Position numbers and translations under genes: made by a program
Shown here: positions 1 to 8,909 of the stretch, piece after piece
Position numbering within the stretch: position 1 is the first letter of the stretch
Layout: every line of letters begins with the position of its first letter
Notes under the pieces: generated by a model
Seen by the model: the letters and a program-made list of their open reading frames with translations, nothing else
Database searches by the model: none
Told to the model about the DNA's origin: nothing
Origin: Desulfobacteraceae bacterium
GTDB taxonomy: Bacteria; Desulfobacterota; Desulfobacteria; Desulfobacterales; Desulfosalsimonadaceae
Assembly (NCBI GenBank): GCA_003599885.1
Contig: QZKW01000083.1
Location: 1 to 64,000 of the forward strand
Direction of reading: 5' to 3'
DNA length: 64,000 nucleotides

Positions 1-92
1 CGTATGGCAATGTCATTATCAGAGTTCTTTGTTGAAGGGGGTCAATTTTGGGTTATCGTTTCCTCTCAAAAGGGGTCAATTTTAGATTAGCG
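1..92. mobile_element. Terminal region of an IS21-family-like insertion sequence (partial)
   Basis: The motif GGGGTCAATTTT occurs twice in direct orientation, at 38-49 and 72-83, 34 bases apart. Short subterminal direct repeats of this type are a known feature of IS21-family ends. The reading frame of the downstream radical SAM remnant opens only after a stop at 88-90, so the junction with host DNA lies close to 90-105. No transposase is in the window; the element body would lie to the left. The family call rests on motif memory and was not tested by a search. Confidence 0.5.
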
Positions 93-690
93 AAACTATG
101 CCTACCCCCGCGTCAGACTTATCTGTGTTGTTTTTAAAACAAACGAGGATCATTTAGTCGATTTTGCCAAATTTGCAGCAGGCGTAAAAGCGGATAGTGT
201 TTTATATACCCCTATGAACGCCTCCGGTTTCAAGGGACTGTCAGTGCTTGTTCCGGCCCGGGAGGATTATGGTAAAATCAATAAACAGCTTGATGAAGCT
301 AAGACGTTCCTTCTGTCCAGGGGAATTGATACAAATGTGGATCTTTTTCGCCGCCTTTATAAAAAAGAGATCCATGATATTGATCCTTACACCCTCATCC
401 CCTGTTATTACGGATGGCTCGGGGTTCGTTTCGACACCATCGGAAATGTATACTCCTGCTGCCGTGCAGCCAAACCTTTTGGAAACGCAACGGAGAAAGG
501 ATTTTCCCAAATCTGGAACAGTACCGGCTATGCACAGTTCCGAAAAAAGGCCTTTCAGATAAACCAGCGCAAAACATCGGTTGAAGGGTGCCTCTGTGCA
601 AGCTGTCCCCATCGTACAGCTAATATGAAGGTGTATGAAGGACTGCATCCATTAAAACGACGGCTTCATTCACCTCAGGGTTTCTCCTGA
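91..690 (+). pseudogene. Radical SAM/SPASM protein, C-terminal part, 5' end removed by the IS-like element
   Basis: The frame is open from 91 and reads as protein from about 103. The first in-frame ATG is at 214, but coding similarity begins before it, so that ATG is probably not the true start. The product keeps the C-terminal half of a radical SAM enzyme. A SPASM-type cysteine set is visible: one Cys in PCYYGW, a Cys pair in YSCC, and three in CLCASC near the end, with the typical GNATEKGFSQIW stretch between. The N-terminal CxxxCxxC motif that binds the catalytic cluster is missing. An IS21-like end abuts the break, so an insertion is the likely cause. The gene converges with the methyltransferase at 841 and sits beside another radical SAM gene of the same cluster. 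Confidence 0.7.
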
Positions 691-765
691 TAAGTCCATC
701 TGATCCGCCTATGGCTTCGCGAAAAATACCTACAGCTTAACATCTCATCTTCACCTCCATTCTTT

Positions 766-796
766 AAACCAGCCGGATGGTTTTTCCAGCTGGTTT
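766..796. terminator. Hairpin between convergent genes
   Basis: AAACCAGC at 766-773 pairs with GCTGGTTT at 789-796, and GGA/TCC extends the stem inward. It lies between the convergent radical SAM remnant and the methyltransferase gene. There is no clean T-tract, so a terminator role is likely but not certain. Confidence 0.45.
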
Positions 797-840
797 GTAT
801 CTCTTTGCCTAAAGAGACAAATTAAAATGGCTGTAAAGCA

Positions 841-1785
841 TCATTCCTGTTTTTTCCTGACCAGCGCAAGATAAAGTATATATATTCTCTTATCAAATGG
901 TGTCATCTGATCAAGCAGCAGTGCAATGCCATTCAAAATCGGGCAAATCGCCATTGAAATCAGAAAAATCATCAATTGAAGCAATTTGGTAAACTGATTT
1001 TTATTAAAAAAGCTGTTGCGCACAGCGGTTGTGTAAGCAAGATATAAAATCGACACCCAGGATTTTGCCGGATAATACTCTTCAATCAGTTCCAGGTTGT
1101 TTTCCTTGAACATCTCATAATACCCGAACCGGATAACATTAAAATAATTATAGGGCACACGATGGGATGGGTAAACATCCCCCGGTCCGCCCAGAATCAG
1201 ATACCCGCCGGGTTTCAGTATTCGCGCCAGCTCTTTTATGTGATCGCGGGGATCTTTCACATGTTCAACGACGAAATAACTTAAAACCGCCTGAAACGCG
1301 TTCGATCGAATGGGAATCTTTTCCATCCGGGCATTGATGTCCGGATAATGTTCCTTTGCCGGCAGGACATTTTTGCTGGCCAGATCTTCAATGGTGACAC
1401 AGTTGTCTTTTCCAATGTGTGACAAAAGACTTTTGTTTTCAGGTTCCAAAAAAAGGATTTTCTGCTTTGCCGATTGGGCCAGCCATACTTTCATTTTTTT
1501 TTTTGCTCTCGAAAACCCAATACCCCCTCCCGCAAACACTGAGGTCAGGATTTTGGCGTCCAGATACCTGCTGAAAAGAGTGTTTAGGGTAAAAAGCAGT
1601 CCTTGACGGTCCTGTCTATTATCCGCTTGCGGAATGTCGATTCCTGTAAAATCGATCATGCCGTGGATGATGGGATATTGTCTCCCTGATTGCGCGTCCG
1701 CTATTATGTCGTTATTTATCATAAACTCAGCAGGTTCATCTGAATCCGGATGCTTTAGAAACCCAAGACACTGTTCAATCTTCAT
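841..1785 (-). CDS. SAM-dependent methyltransferase, C-terminal membrane segment
   Basis: The 314-residue product has a type-11-like methyltransferase core: HVKDP around residues 175-179 and LKPGGYLILGGPG around 190-202 fit motifs that follow the SAM-binding strand. Motif I is poor (FLEPENKS near 112-119, without GxGxG). The first 50 residues resemble the short Trm112-like zone often found ahead of such domains, but lack its cysteines. A hydrophobic stretch near 270-290 suggests membrane association. The start codon overlaps the radical SAM stop by four bases, so the two genes are translationally coupled. The substrate is unknown; context suggests a glycan or a peptide-like cell-surface product. 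Confidence 0.75.
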   Translation of the reverse strand: MKIEQCLGFLKHPDSDEPAEFMINNDIIADAQSGRQYPIIHGMIDFTGIDIPQADNRQDRQGLLFTLNTLFSRYLDAKILTSVFAGGGIGFSRAKKKMKVWLAQSAKQKILFLEPENKSLLSHIGKDNCVTIEDLASKNVLPAKEHYPDINARMEKIPIRSNAFQAVLSYFVVEHVKDPRDHIKELARILKPGGYLILGGPGDVYPSHRVPYNYFNVIRFGYYEMFKENNLELIEEYYPAKSWVSILYLAYTTAVRNSFFNKNQFTKLLQLMIFLISMAICPILNGIALLLDQMTPFDKRIYILYLALVRKKQE

Positions 1786-2648
1786 TGGTTAAGCCCTTTT
1801 TTAAACGCATGGTAGAGGTTAATGGCGCCATAATTAAGTTTTCGAAAAAGATGGGGAAGTGTTGCCGCCTCACTCCCGATCCATTCATGAATATCTTGCC
1901 GGGATAAATCCCATTTTTCAAATTTTCTCCGGGTCAGGCACCATCGGCACATGGGGACCGGTCGATCTAATAGATTCAGAATATCCGTCGGATCATTGGT
2001 TTCAAAAATATTAACGAAATCATTGTCCGTCACATCAATTGGACGATCAAAGTAATTGTTGAAAATATGGGCATAGGCGGGAAAAAAGCAGGGATAAATT
2101 TTACCGTCCCGCAATTGCGGTGTTTTAAACATCAGCCGGCAGTTGCGAAAACTTGCATCAGGGTCGGAATTTCCGTCAATGTTCAAGTGTTTAAAAAAAT
2201 GTTTAATCTGTGCCGGAAGCTTGATCCGGACATTGTTTTCTTTTGCTTTTTGAATAATTCCTGGGAGTTTGAGGTCAATGGGATAATAGCTGATTTTAAC
2301 AAGAATTTTTTTTTCCGCGCAGGTTTTCCAAAAAGTGTCGTTCATACCGGATAAGAGGATACCATTTGTAAAAATGGCAATTCTTGCATTTGGAAAGGCT
2401 TTCCGGGCTATATCGACAAACGAAAAAAGTCCGGGATGCAGGAGCGGTTCTCCTCCCATCAGACGAATTTCAAATATATTGCCAAAAAGCTGCTTGAGTC
2501 TTTCCATGTCCCGGTTGAAAATTTCAACATCGGCAAAAACTTTGCCTTTCACCAAAGGCGCAAAATGGCTGCACCCTTTGCAGTTCAAATTACAATGGTC
2601 CACCAAATGAGTTTCGAGTATGTGGGGGAAAGAGGGTTTTTTTTTCAT
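1782..2648 (-). CDS. Radical SAM protein with C-terminal auxiliary cysteines
   Basis: Residues 19-26 read CNLNCKGC, the CxxxCxxC motif that holds the SAM-cleaving [4Fe-4S] cluster. GGEPLLHP near residue 65 is the usual SAM-contact motif. Further cysteines near 170, 188, 234 and 237 (the last two in MCRWC) look like a SPASM-type auxiliary cluster. The 288-residue length fits a compact SPASM enzyme. Four-base ATGA overlaps on both sides link it to the upstream glycosyltransferase and the downstream methyltransferase, so all three are probably made together. The substrate cannot be read from the sequence. Confidence 0.85.
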   Translation of the reverse strand: MKKKPSFPHILETHLVDHCNLNCKGCSHFAPLVKGKVFADVEIFNRDMERLKQLFGNIFEIRLMGGEPLLHPGLFSFVDIARKAFPNARIAIFTNGILLSGMNDTFWKTCAEKKILVKISYYPIDLKLPGIIQKAKENNVRIKLPAQIKHFFKHLNIDGNSDPDASFRNCRLMFKTPQLRDGKIYPCFFPAYAHIFNNYFDRPIDVTDNDFVNIFETNDPTDILNLLDRPVPMCRWCLTRRKFEKWDLSRQDIHEWIGSEAATLPHLFRKLNYGAINLYHAFKKGLNQ

Positions 2649-3922
2649 GCGGGGTCATGGCTTAATATTTTTTGGATGACGGGCAGATATTTTTGAACGC
2701 CATAATTGTTCAATATACATATTATATCTTGTTGGTTGGGTTTTTCAAGCTGCCGGAGTTCTGAAAACGACGTATTGAGAAGATCTTCTTTATTTTTTTT
2801 CACTATGGCATATTTTTTGTTTTTCAGGTCAAATCCATAATCCCCGATGGATTCCAAAAGAATGAGACTGTTTTGAGTCGCCAGATACTCCGGAATTTTA
2901 ACCGGTGACGAAACCCTGCTCACCCAGTCATCGCTACGGGTGGAGATGCCAATATCAGCGGCATTATATATGCCGTTGAGATCACTTCCGCTGGCAGTGT
3001 CGACAATCAGATCTTTTATACCATATTTAAGTGCATAAGAACGCGCCTTTTCAAGATCAAATGTCGCTATCATAAACCGAAATGCATTTTGATCATCCTG
3101 TAGCTGTATTTTTTGAAAAAAAGCAAACAGCACGTCCGGCATCTGCCAATTTTGAAGCATCCCACTGTATAAAATCAGCTTCTGATTATCGCTGATTTGA
3201 TATTTACTGCGGAAGCGGCTTCTTGATTCATGATCCACAAAAAAAACTTTATCATCATAAAAACAGGGAATTACATTAATCAGTGACGGAGATAATCCAT
3301 ATCTTGCAACGATATATTGTTTAAAACGTTTTGAGACAACGGATATGGAATCCGCATGTCTTATATTGATCCGGCACAATCCTTTAAGCGTCAGAAAATT
3401 GATTATTTTGAATGCCAGGCGGGTCTCGGAATACAGCAGCTCTTCTTCGGGAACAAGACCCATCATTTCAAAATGAAGACGGGTATTCGGCAAGCGCTGC
3501 TTGATCAGCACCCCCAGAAAACAGTTAAAATAGTTTGACGCCCATACGAATCGTTTTTCAAATAACATCGTTTTTTTGCGAATTTCTTTCAGTACGCTCA
3601 GCAGGCCGGTAATCGTCCTGCCCCTGATATGGCAGAATTCAACAGCTATGCCATATTCAGCGGCAAGCTTTTTGATCTGTTCTTCTTTTTCTCTTAACAG
3701 CTCGGCTTTATCATCCGATAGTCGGTCTGGGGTAATAATGGTCATCAATACACAGGAAAAATCTGCCAGGTGAAACGCTAAAAGATTATTTATAAATTTT
3801 ATGTTCACATTATCAAAAAGTCCTTCCCAGAAATTGAGGCCTGCCAGAAAAATAAAAACGGTGCCTGGATTGCCGCAGCAATGACTATCTTTTTTTGGCT
3901 TAAAGGATTGATTTAAATGCAT
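2645..3922 (-). CDS. Glycosyltransferase, GT-B fold, family 4-like
   Basis: The 425-residue product is cytosolic or peripheral. The C-terminal Rossmann half contains LILYSGMLQNW (around 245) and a donor-site region with SSPVKIPEYLATQ (around 350), matching the P-x-K-x-x-E-Y pattern of GT4 enzymes. It would transfer a sugar from a nucleotide donor to a glycan or lipid acceptor. The start at 3922 has only a weak upstream purine run. It is first in a tightly overlapping three-gene set with radical SAM and methyltransferase genes. The DUF4338 remnant upstream may separate it from the rest of the cluster. Confidence 0.75.
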   Translation of the reverse strand: MHLNQSFKPKKDSHCCGNPGTVFIFLAGLNFWEGLFDNVNIKFINNLLAFHLADFSCVLMTIITPDRLSDDKAELLREKEEQIKKLAAEYGIAVEFCHIRGRTITGLLSVLKEIRKKTMLFEKRFVWASNYFNCFLGVLIKQRLPNTRLHFEMMGLVPEEELLYSETRLAFKIINFLTLKGLCRINIRHADSISVVSKRFKQYIVARYGLSPSLINVIPCFYDDKVFFVDHESRSRFRSKYQISDNQKLILYSGMLQNWQMPDVLFAFFQKIQLQDDQNAFRFMIATFDLEKARSYALKYGIKDLIVDTASGSDLNGIYNAADIGISTRSDDWVSRVSSPVKIPEYLATQNSLILLESIGDYGFDLKNKKYAIVKKNKEDLLNTSFSELRQLEKPNQQDIICILNNYGVQKYLPVIQKILSHDPA

Positions 3923-4127
3923 TTATATGTTTTCCCGGTTTTCATACCCACATCAATAAGAGAAACCTTGCGGAATGGTCCAGATTTTTTTAAACGGCAT
4001 TATCCGGCAAATAAACATAAGATCAATTTATCTCGTAACATTTTTTTGCTCTTTGAAAATTTATCAAAAAAACTGGCGTCAGGTTTCGTAATATTTTATC
4101 AGGTTCTCCAGAGAAAGGGGGAACCCT

Positions 4128-4697
4128 TTGGAGTCGATTATATTCCGATATCGTGCACGAGATGTGGCAGACCGATACATCACTTTCATTCAGGAGATCA
4201 TCAACCGCCATTTTGTCCGGGGAAGAAGCCTTATCTCCCGGGTATTGTGCGAAGAATGGCAATGGAAACTTCCAAACGGGAATCCAAAGGGTTACGCTGT
4301 CGGGGATATTCTGCTGCGCCTGGAAGAAACGGGATACACATACCTTCCGGAGCGCATCTATGCAAAAAACAACATAAAAAAAGCAATGTTTTGATCAGAT
4401 TCCCCTTTTCATCAAAAAAATCTGACCGGCTCCATCTGCGATTATGAAAAGCCAGTTATCCATGCCGTCAGGGGTTCGGATGCCTATCTGTGGGATTTTC
4501 TCATCCACCATTACCATTATCTAGGGCTGCCCACACTTGTGGGTAAATATCTCAAACAGATCGTGACCATTTCCGGCCAGCCTGTCGCCTGTCTCGGCTG
4601 GGCTTCCGCTGCTATGCGGGTCAGACCGCCGGCAGCGCAAAAAAAGAATCTTTTCAAATTGAGTATAAAAAAGCAGCTTAGTTTTTCAAAGAGCTAA
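4128..4697 (+). pseudogene. DUF4338 (DruA-like) gene, interrupted by an in-frame TGA and truncated
   Basis: A TTG start at 4128 follows a purine-rich GAGAAAGGGGGA. The N-terminal part (IIFRYRARDVADRYITFI, then LCEEWQWKLPNGNPKG) and, in the same frame after TGA at 4392-4394, the part AVRGSDAYLWDFLIHHYHYL with PVACLGWASAAMRVRP match the known layout of DUF4338 proteins. Homology stops there, where intact members continue, and the frame ends at 4697 in non-matching sequence. DUF4338 includes DruA of the Druantia defence system but is also common in mobile elements, so this remnant alone does not prove defence. It sits in a break of the glycan cluster. Confidence 0.65.
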
Positions 4698-4726
4698 AAT
4701 GTTACATAAATTTATAAATTTCAATT

Positions 4727-5275
4727 TTATTTCCAGATACTCAAATCCCGCTGTATCAGTTGCTCTAATTGTTTTATATCTTCTTTAAAATAATCGGCCC
4801 AATGTGTTCTGGTTGTTTCAGAGAGAGCCGGCCGGTTCTCCATCGGTTTCACATTAATTCGGTCCCTGATTAATTCTGCAATTGCGGCCGCACCGGACTT
4901 GCGTATACCCGTTTTTAACCAACGGAACTTTTTAGGCTGCAATATTTCCCTCGCCCCGCTAATAAATTGATTGACTGACTCTATCCGAGGCGTTTTCGTC
5001 TGGTTTGAGCGGGATGTTATCTCATTGCCAAACCAGGAAGTTACTCCCAGGAATGAATAAATTTCTTCCAGAAGCTGCTTTCTGCCGGATTGAATATCCT
5101 CATAAAGCACTACCTTAATATTCCTCTTGCCGAAAAGGCTAAAATAGTTTTTCAGCTGTTGATAATAAAGACTTTCCTTAAGAATAGACAGCGTTTTTTT
5201 TATAGCCGTTTCAAACTGATGTTCCGCTATGGCTCCCAGCTGCCGTTGAAATAGAAAAGCTGATTGCTTATAAAT
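4727..5275 (-). pseudogene. Sulfotransferase, 3' half only
   Basis: The frame encodes the C-terminal part of a PAPS-dependent sulfotransferase-family protein. SLYYQQLKNYFSLFGKRNIK and VVLYEDIQSGRKQLLEEIY correspond to the conserved region after the 3'-phosphate-binding serine. The N-terminal P-loop-like PAPS motif (GxPKSGTT type) is absent. The frame can be followed to 5323, but only inside the 3' end of the preceding gene, so an internal start there is unlikely to be natural. A deletion that joined the flippase-like gene to the tail of the sulfotransferase explains the layout. If translated, the product would lack the cofactor site. Confidence 0.65.
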
Positions 5276-6230
5276 CCTTTTTAAGCATGGACAATAATTC
5301 CCAAATTCCTCCGATGACTGCACCTATAAATACTGTAACAATAAAAATTAAAAATGACATTGCCAGGGCTTCATGGCCAGAAACACCATAAAGGCCCAAA
5401 AGGTATACCATTGAGCCGTCTCTCACTCCCAGTCCTGCAAAGGTGACCGGCAACATTGTTGATGTCATGACTGCGGCACGAATCCAACCCATAGAAATAA
5501 AGTTCAACGGAATGTTTAGTGATGAAGCCAGAAGGACAAAAACAAGCACCCCGAGCAGGTGGCTTAAAAGGGTCAGGGTAAAAATAATTAAAGCGTCTGT
5601 AATGCTCAGTTCCTTGAACTTGATCAATGCGTTTGTCCAGAGGTGAATTTTAGTTGAAATGGTGCCTCCCACTGAAAGATGAATGAAAAATTGAAATATT
5701 CCTGTGATGATTGCCGTACAAAAATACAATCCGCCCATTGCGATTAAAATTGCCAGGAAGGCTCCCCAAATATTTTTTGGAAGCCATTCTTGATGGAAAC
5801 TCCAGAAAATGGCCCCGCCGATAAAGACGCCGAAGGTTGATATGAGACGGTCAAACAAAATGATGGAAACAACGGAATCCAGTTTATTGCTGGCCTGTTT
5901 GAGCTTGTAGCTTCGAACCAGTATCGAAGTGATTGTGCCGCCGGGAATAAACAGTTTATAAAATTGAGCGGTAAAGTTAATATCTAAAAGTTTAGTGATG
6001 CCCAGACTTAATCTGTGTTTATCTGTTAAGACTTTTAGCCGGAAAGTAAGAATTATCTGGCCAAGTAAAAAAGCAAAGCATGCTGCAAGGAGTTGTTCTC
6101 TTGAGACCCGGCCGAGTAATCTGCTGAATTTGGTAAAAGGAATATACTGATAGAGAATCAAAAGAATGACACATGAAATAATCAGCTTGGCCGCCCAGAT
6201 GAAAGTTTTCCGAAGCATCGTATAATACAA
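5268..6230 (-). CDS. Lysylphosphatidylglycerol synthase TM region/UPF0104 family flippase-like membrane protein
   Basis: The 320-residue product has about eight hydrophobic segments and the family signature around FTAQFYKLFIPGGTITSILV and the late AGLGVRDGSMVYLLGLYG. Members are integral inner-membrane proteins linked to lipid or lipid-linked glycan handling (MprF N-terminal half, AglD, YbhN); the precise activity is usually unknown. A TTG start at 6230 has an AAGGG five to six bases upstream; an ATG at 6218 is an alternative. It follows the two phosphatase-superfamily genes on the same strand and probably belongs to their operon. Confidence 0.8.
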   Translation of the reverse strand: MYYTMLRKTFIWAAKLIISCVILLILYQYIPFTKFSRLLGRVSREQLLAACFAFLLGQIILTFRLKVLTDKHRLSLGITKLLDINFTAQFYKLFIPGGTITSILVRSYKLKQASNKLDSVVSIILFDRLISTFGVFIGGAIFWSFHQEWLPKNIWGAFLAILIAMGGLYFCTAIITGIFQFFIHLSVGGTISTKIHLWTNALIKFKELSITDALIIFTLTLLSHLLGVLVFVLLASSLNIPLNFISMGWIRAAVMTSTMLPVTFAGLGVRDGSMVYLLGLYGVSGHEALAMSFLIFIVTVFIGAVIGGIWELLSMLKKDL

Positions 6231-6283
6231 AACACCCTTATGAAATTTTACCTGATGTTCGATTGGTGGATCTGTTTTCTTTT

Positions 6284-7522
6284 TTATTTATCGACCGATA
6301 CTTTTTCTTCGATAACAGACTGCCCCTGCATCTTATCTGATTTCCGATATCCCAATAACTCAAGAACCGATGGCGCAAAATCAAGAATATTCATATTCTT
6401 TTTTAATTTAAAGTGATCGTTCGTTATCAACATGAATCCCTTTTCACAATCATTCGATGGGAGATAACCGTGATAGCCTTTCTGATGGGGAGACCAGATT
6501 CTTCGATACTGCTGCCGGTCTAATCCAAGGAAAAGGTTTGCCAGCGGATGGTAAAAATCATTGGGAAACATGATATAGCCGGGTTCGGTTAAAAAGAATG
6601 TGTCCCCATAGCGGTTGTCCGGAAATTTCATATTATAATTATGAAGATCCTTGTATGAAAGGACTTGACCATTGGGAATCGCAGATAACATCGCCGTGAT
6701 TTCCTTTCGTGCCCTGTCTGTGAAAAACCAGAACCGGGCCTGAACTGCATGTACAAAAAACAGATATTCATTTTTGGGGATTTTTGAATGGTTGAGTTTT
6801 TTTTTTATGTCAATGGTTCCCTTCACAGGTTCCTGGCCGTGATCCGACAGCAGCAGAAATGCGAAATTATTTTGCTTGGCTTTTTGATGCAGATCCTGCA
6901 CAAGGCTGTCGATTTTGCGGTAAAGGTTTTTCATAATTTTCGGATGGTCCAGGTTCCAGTGGGAGGTGACATCCAAAGCGTATATTTCAAAAAGTTCCAG
7001 CCGGTTGTCGGGTGCAAACAAACCGGGGATGAAGTTTTTCAGCTTATGGTATTTTCTGCAGTAAATCCATCGGGACCGGCCCTTACCCACGATGTTGAAT
7101 ATCGTCGGGGCATGAGGGGCAATCAGGTCAATGGCTTGTTCTGTTGTCATGTATTTGGTGCGTTTTAATTCCATAAGGCGTCTTCTGCGGTGGGGAACGG
7201 CCGCCAAATCAAATGAGCCGGTGAACAGATGGACAAAACATTGGTATGTCGTGCTCAGCCAGTCGGGAATTTTGTCGGCAGCGGTCAATTTAAAAGGGGC
7301 TTCTGATTCTTTCAGTTTCACCTGTGAAAACCCGTGCACATGAGGAGGCGTCCCGGTCACCAGAGTCTGGACCAGATGCGACTCCGGCAAATTTGTCATT
7401 TCGGACCATGAATAATCTTCAAGCAGTTTTGAAATATAAGGGGTAGTGTCTTTATCGATTCGCCTTAAATCGAGGGTCGGTATATAACATACGAACAATT
7501 GGTCAACAGGAGGTAGCGACAT
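6284..7522 (-). CDS. Alkaline phosphatase superfamily phosphodiesterase/nucleotide pyrophosphatase-like protein (copy 2)
   Basis: The 412-residue product shows the fold's metal and nucleophile signatures. QTLVTGTPPHVHGFSQ near residue 50-65 resembles the TxxTGxxPxxHG motif, with Thr as probable nucleophile, and LLLSDHGQEPVKG near 220 is the metal-binding DHG motif. No signal peptide or membrane segment is obvious, so it may act in the cytoplasm. It is clearly paralogous to the next gene upstream (7683-8909) along the full length, so the pair came from a tandem duplication. Likely substrates are phosphodiester or phosphoglycerol groups, but this is inference. Confidence 0.75.
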   Translation of the reverse strand: MSLPPVDQLFVCYIPTLDLRRIDKDTTPYISKLLEDYSWSEMTNLPESHLVQTLVTGTPPHVHGFSQVKLKESEAPFKLTAADKIPDWLSTTYQCFVHLFTGSFDLAAVPHRRRRLMELKRTKYMTTEQAIDLIAPHAPTIFNIVGKGRSRWIYCRKYHKLKNFIPGLFAPDNRLELFEIYALDVTSHWNLDHPKIMKNLYRKIDSLVQDLHQKAKQNNFAFLLLSDHGQEPVKGTIDIKKKLNHSKIPKNEYLFFVHAVQARFWFFTDRARKEITAMLSAIPNGQVLSYKDLHNYNMKFPDNRYGDTFFLTEPGYIMFPNDFYHPLANLFLGLDRQQYRRIWSPHQKGYHGYLPSNDCEKGFMLITNDHFKLKKNMNILDFAPSVLELLGYRKSDKMQGQSVIEEKVSVDK

Positions 7523-7682
7523 AAAAAAATTACCTTTAATTGGTTTTCTTCAAAAAATATTTTCCAAATGGAGGAACATCCTGATCAAAATCAGTGTCTA
7601 TAATATCTTGTTGTTTTTATCAATAACCCCAATATTTTTATTGCGGGTTCGAAGCCGTCTGCAGGTGCGAACCTACACCGGA

Positions 7683-8909
7683 TTATTTGTCCTCCGTTAT
7701 AATACATTTCCCCCTCATCAGACTTGTTTTTTGAAGCCCCAGTAACTCCAAAATTGAAGGCGCAAAATCAATAATTTCCATATCCCGTTGTATTTTATAT
7801 CGATTGTCAGCCACCAGGACAAAACCATGGTCACATCCGTGAGCGGGGAGATATCCATGATACCCTTTCTGATGGGGAGAGATCAGCCTTCTGTATTGCT
7901 GACGGTCGAATCCCATGAAAATATTCGCCAGGGGATGGTGGAAGTCATGGGGGAAAAAAATAAATCCCGGATCGGCAAGAAAGAAAGTGTCACCGAATCG
8001 GGTGTCGGAAAATTTTATATGATACGCGTGAAAATCTTTATGAGTTAACATTTTTCCGTGGGGAATAGAGGCCAGTAATGCGGTGATTTCCTTTTTCGCC
8101 TTTTCTGTAAAAAACCAGAACCGGGCTTTTATCGCATCAATAAAGAAAAGGTATTCAGTTGGCTTAACGTTTAACCGCTTAAGTTTCTTTTTAATGTCAA
8201 TAGTCTCTTTTACGGGTTCCTGTCCATGGTCGGAGAAAAGGAGGAACGTATAGTTATTCCGGCGGCATTTTTCGTGTATTTGTTTAACTAAAACATCCAC
8301 CTGTCTGTAATATTTTCGCATGATTCCGTCATGATCCAGATTCCAGTGGGCAATGACATCAAGTGCATATATTTCAAAAAGTTCCAATTGGTTGCGTACA
8401 GAACACAAACTGGGAATTAATCCTTTTAGTTTATGAAATTTTCTTGAAAAGATCCATCGTGACTTCTCGTAACCGACAATATTAAAAATAGTGGGAGCGT
8501 TGACAGCAATCCGGTCGATCGCCGTTTGTTCAGGAATGTATTTGGTTCGTGTGATGTCAAAAAACCGGCGCCTTCGGGTAGGAACCGCGGCTAAATCAAA
8601 CGAACCGGTAAATAAATGGATAAAACACTGGGCGGTGGAAGTAAGCCAGTCGGGCAGACGGTCGACAGAAAGTCGTTTTGACGGATCAATATTCTCTTTT
8701 AATTTTACCTGGGAATAGCCATTCACATGGGGGTATGTTCCAGTAATCAATGTTGGAATCAGGTTCGTTTCGGTCAAGGTCGTCATGTTCCCCCAGGAAT
8801 AAGATTTGAGAAGACTATCCATATACGGGGTATCATCTTTGTTGATTCGTCTGATATCCAATGACGGGATATAACAGACAAACAAACGATCAACTGAAGT
8901 CAGTTTCAT
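7683..8909 (-). CDS. Alkaline phosphatase superfamily phosphodiesterase/nucleotide pyrophosphatase-like protein (copy 1)
   Basis: The 408-residue protein carries PTLITGTYPHVNGYSQ (nucleophile region) and LLFSDHGQEPVKETIDIKKK (metal site). Its gene overlaps the end of the oxidoreductase gene by 20 bases, and a strong GGAGGAG lies five bases before its ATG. Shared blocks with copy 2, such as LFTGSFDLAAVP and HQKGYHGYLP, show both enzymes keep the same architecture. Unlike copy 2 it has CSVRNQ rather than FAPDNR in the middle, so the substrate pocket may differ. The partner glycerol-3-phosphate dehydrogenase-like gene suggests a glycerophosphate-containing substrate. Confidence 0.75.
   Translation of the reverse strand: MKLTSVDRLFVCYIPSLDIRRINKDDTPYMDSLLKSYSWGNMTTLTETNLIPTLITGTYPHVNGYSQVKLKENIDPSKRLSVDRLPDWLTSTAQCFIHLFTGSFDLAAVPTRRRRFFDITRTKYIPEQTAIDRIAVNAPTIFNIVGYEKSRWIFSRKFHKLKGLIPSLCSVRNQLELFEIYALDVIAHWNLDHDGIMRKYYRQVDVLVKQIHEKCRRNNYTFLLFSDHGQEPVKETIDIKKKLKRLNVKPTEYLFFIDAIKARFWFFTEKAKKEITALLASIPHGKMLTHKDFHAYHIKFSDTRFGDTFFLADPGFIFFPHDFHHPLANIFMGFDRQQYRRLISPHQKGYHGYLPAHGCDHGFVLVADNRYKIQRDMEIIDFAPSILELLGLQKTSLMRGKCIITEDK

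Noticed and set aside
4392-4394. TGA as a possible selenocysteine codon in the DUF4338 gene
   Set aside because: No known DUF4338 selenoproteins, no SECIS-like hairpin evident, and the gene is also truncated downstream.
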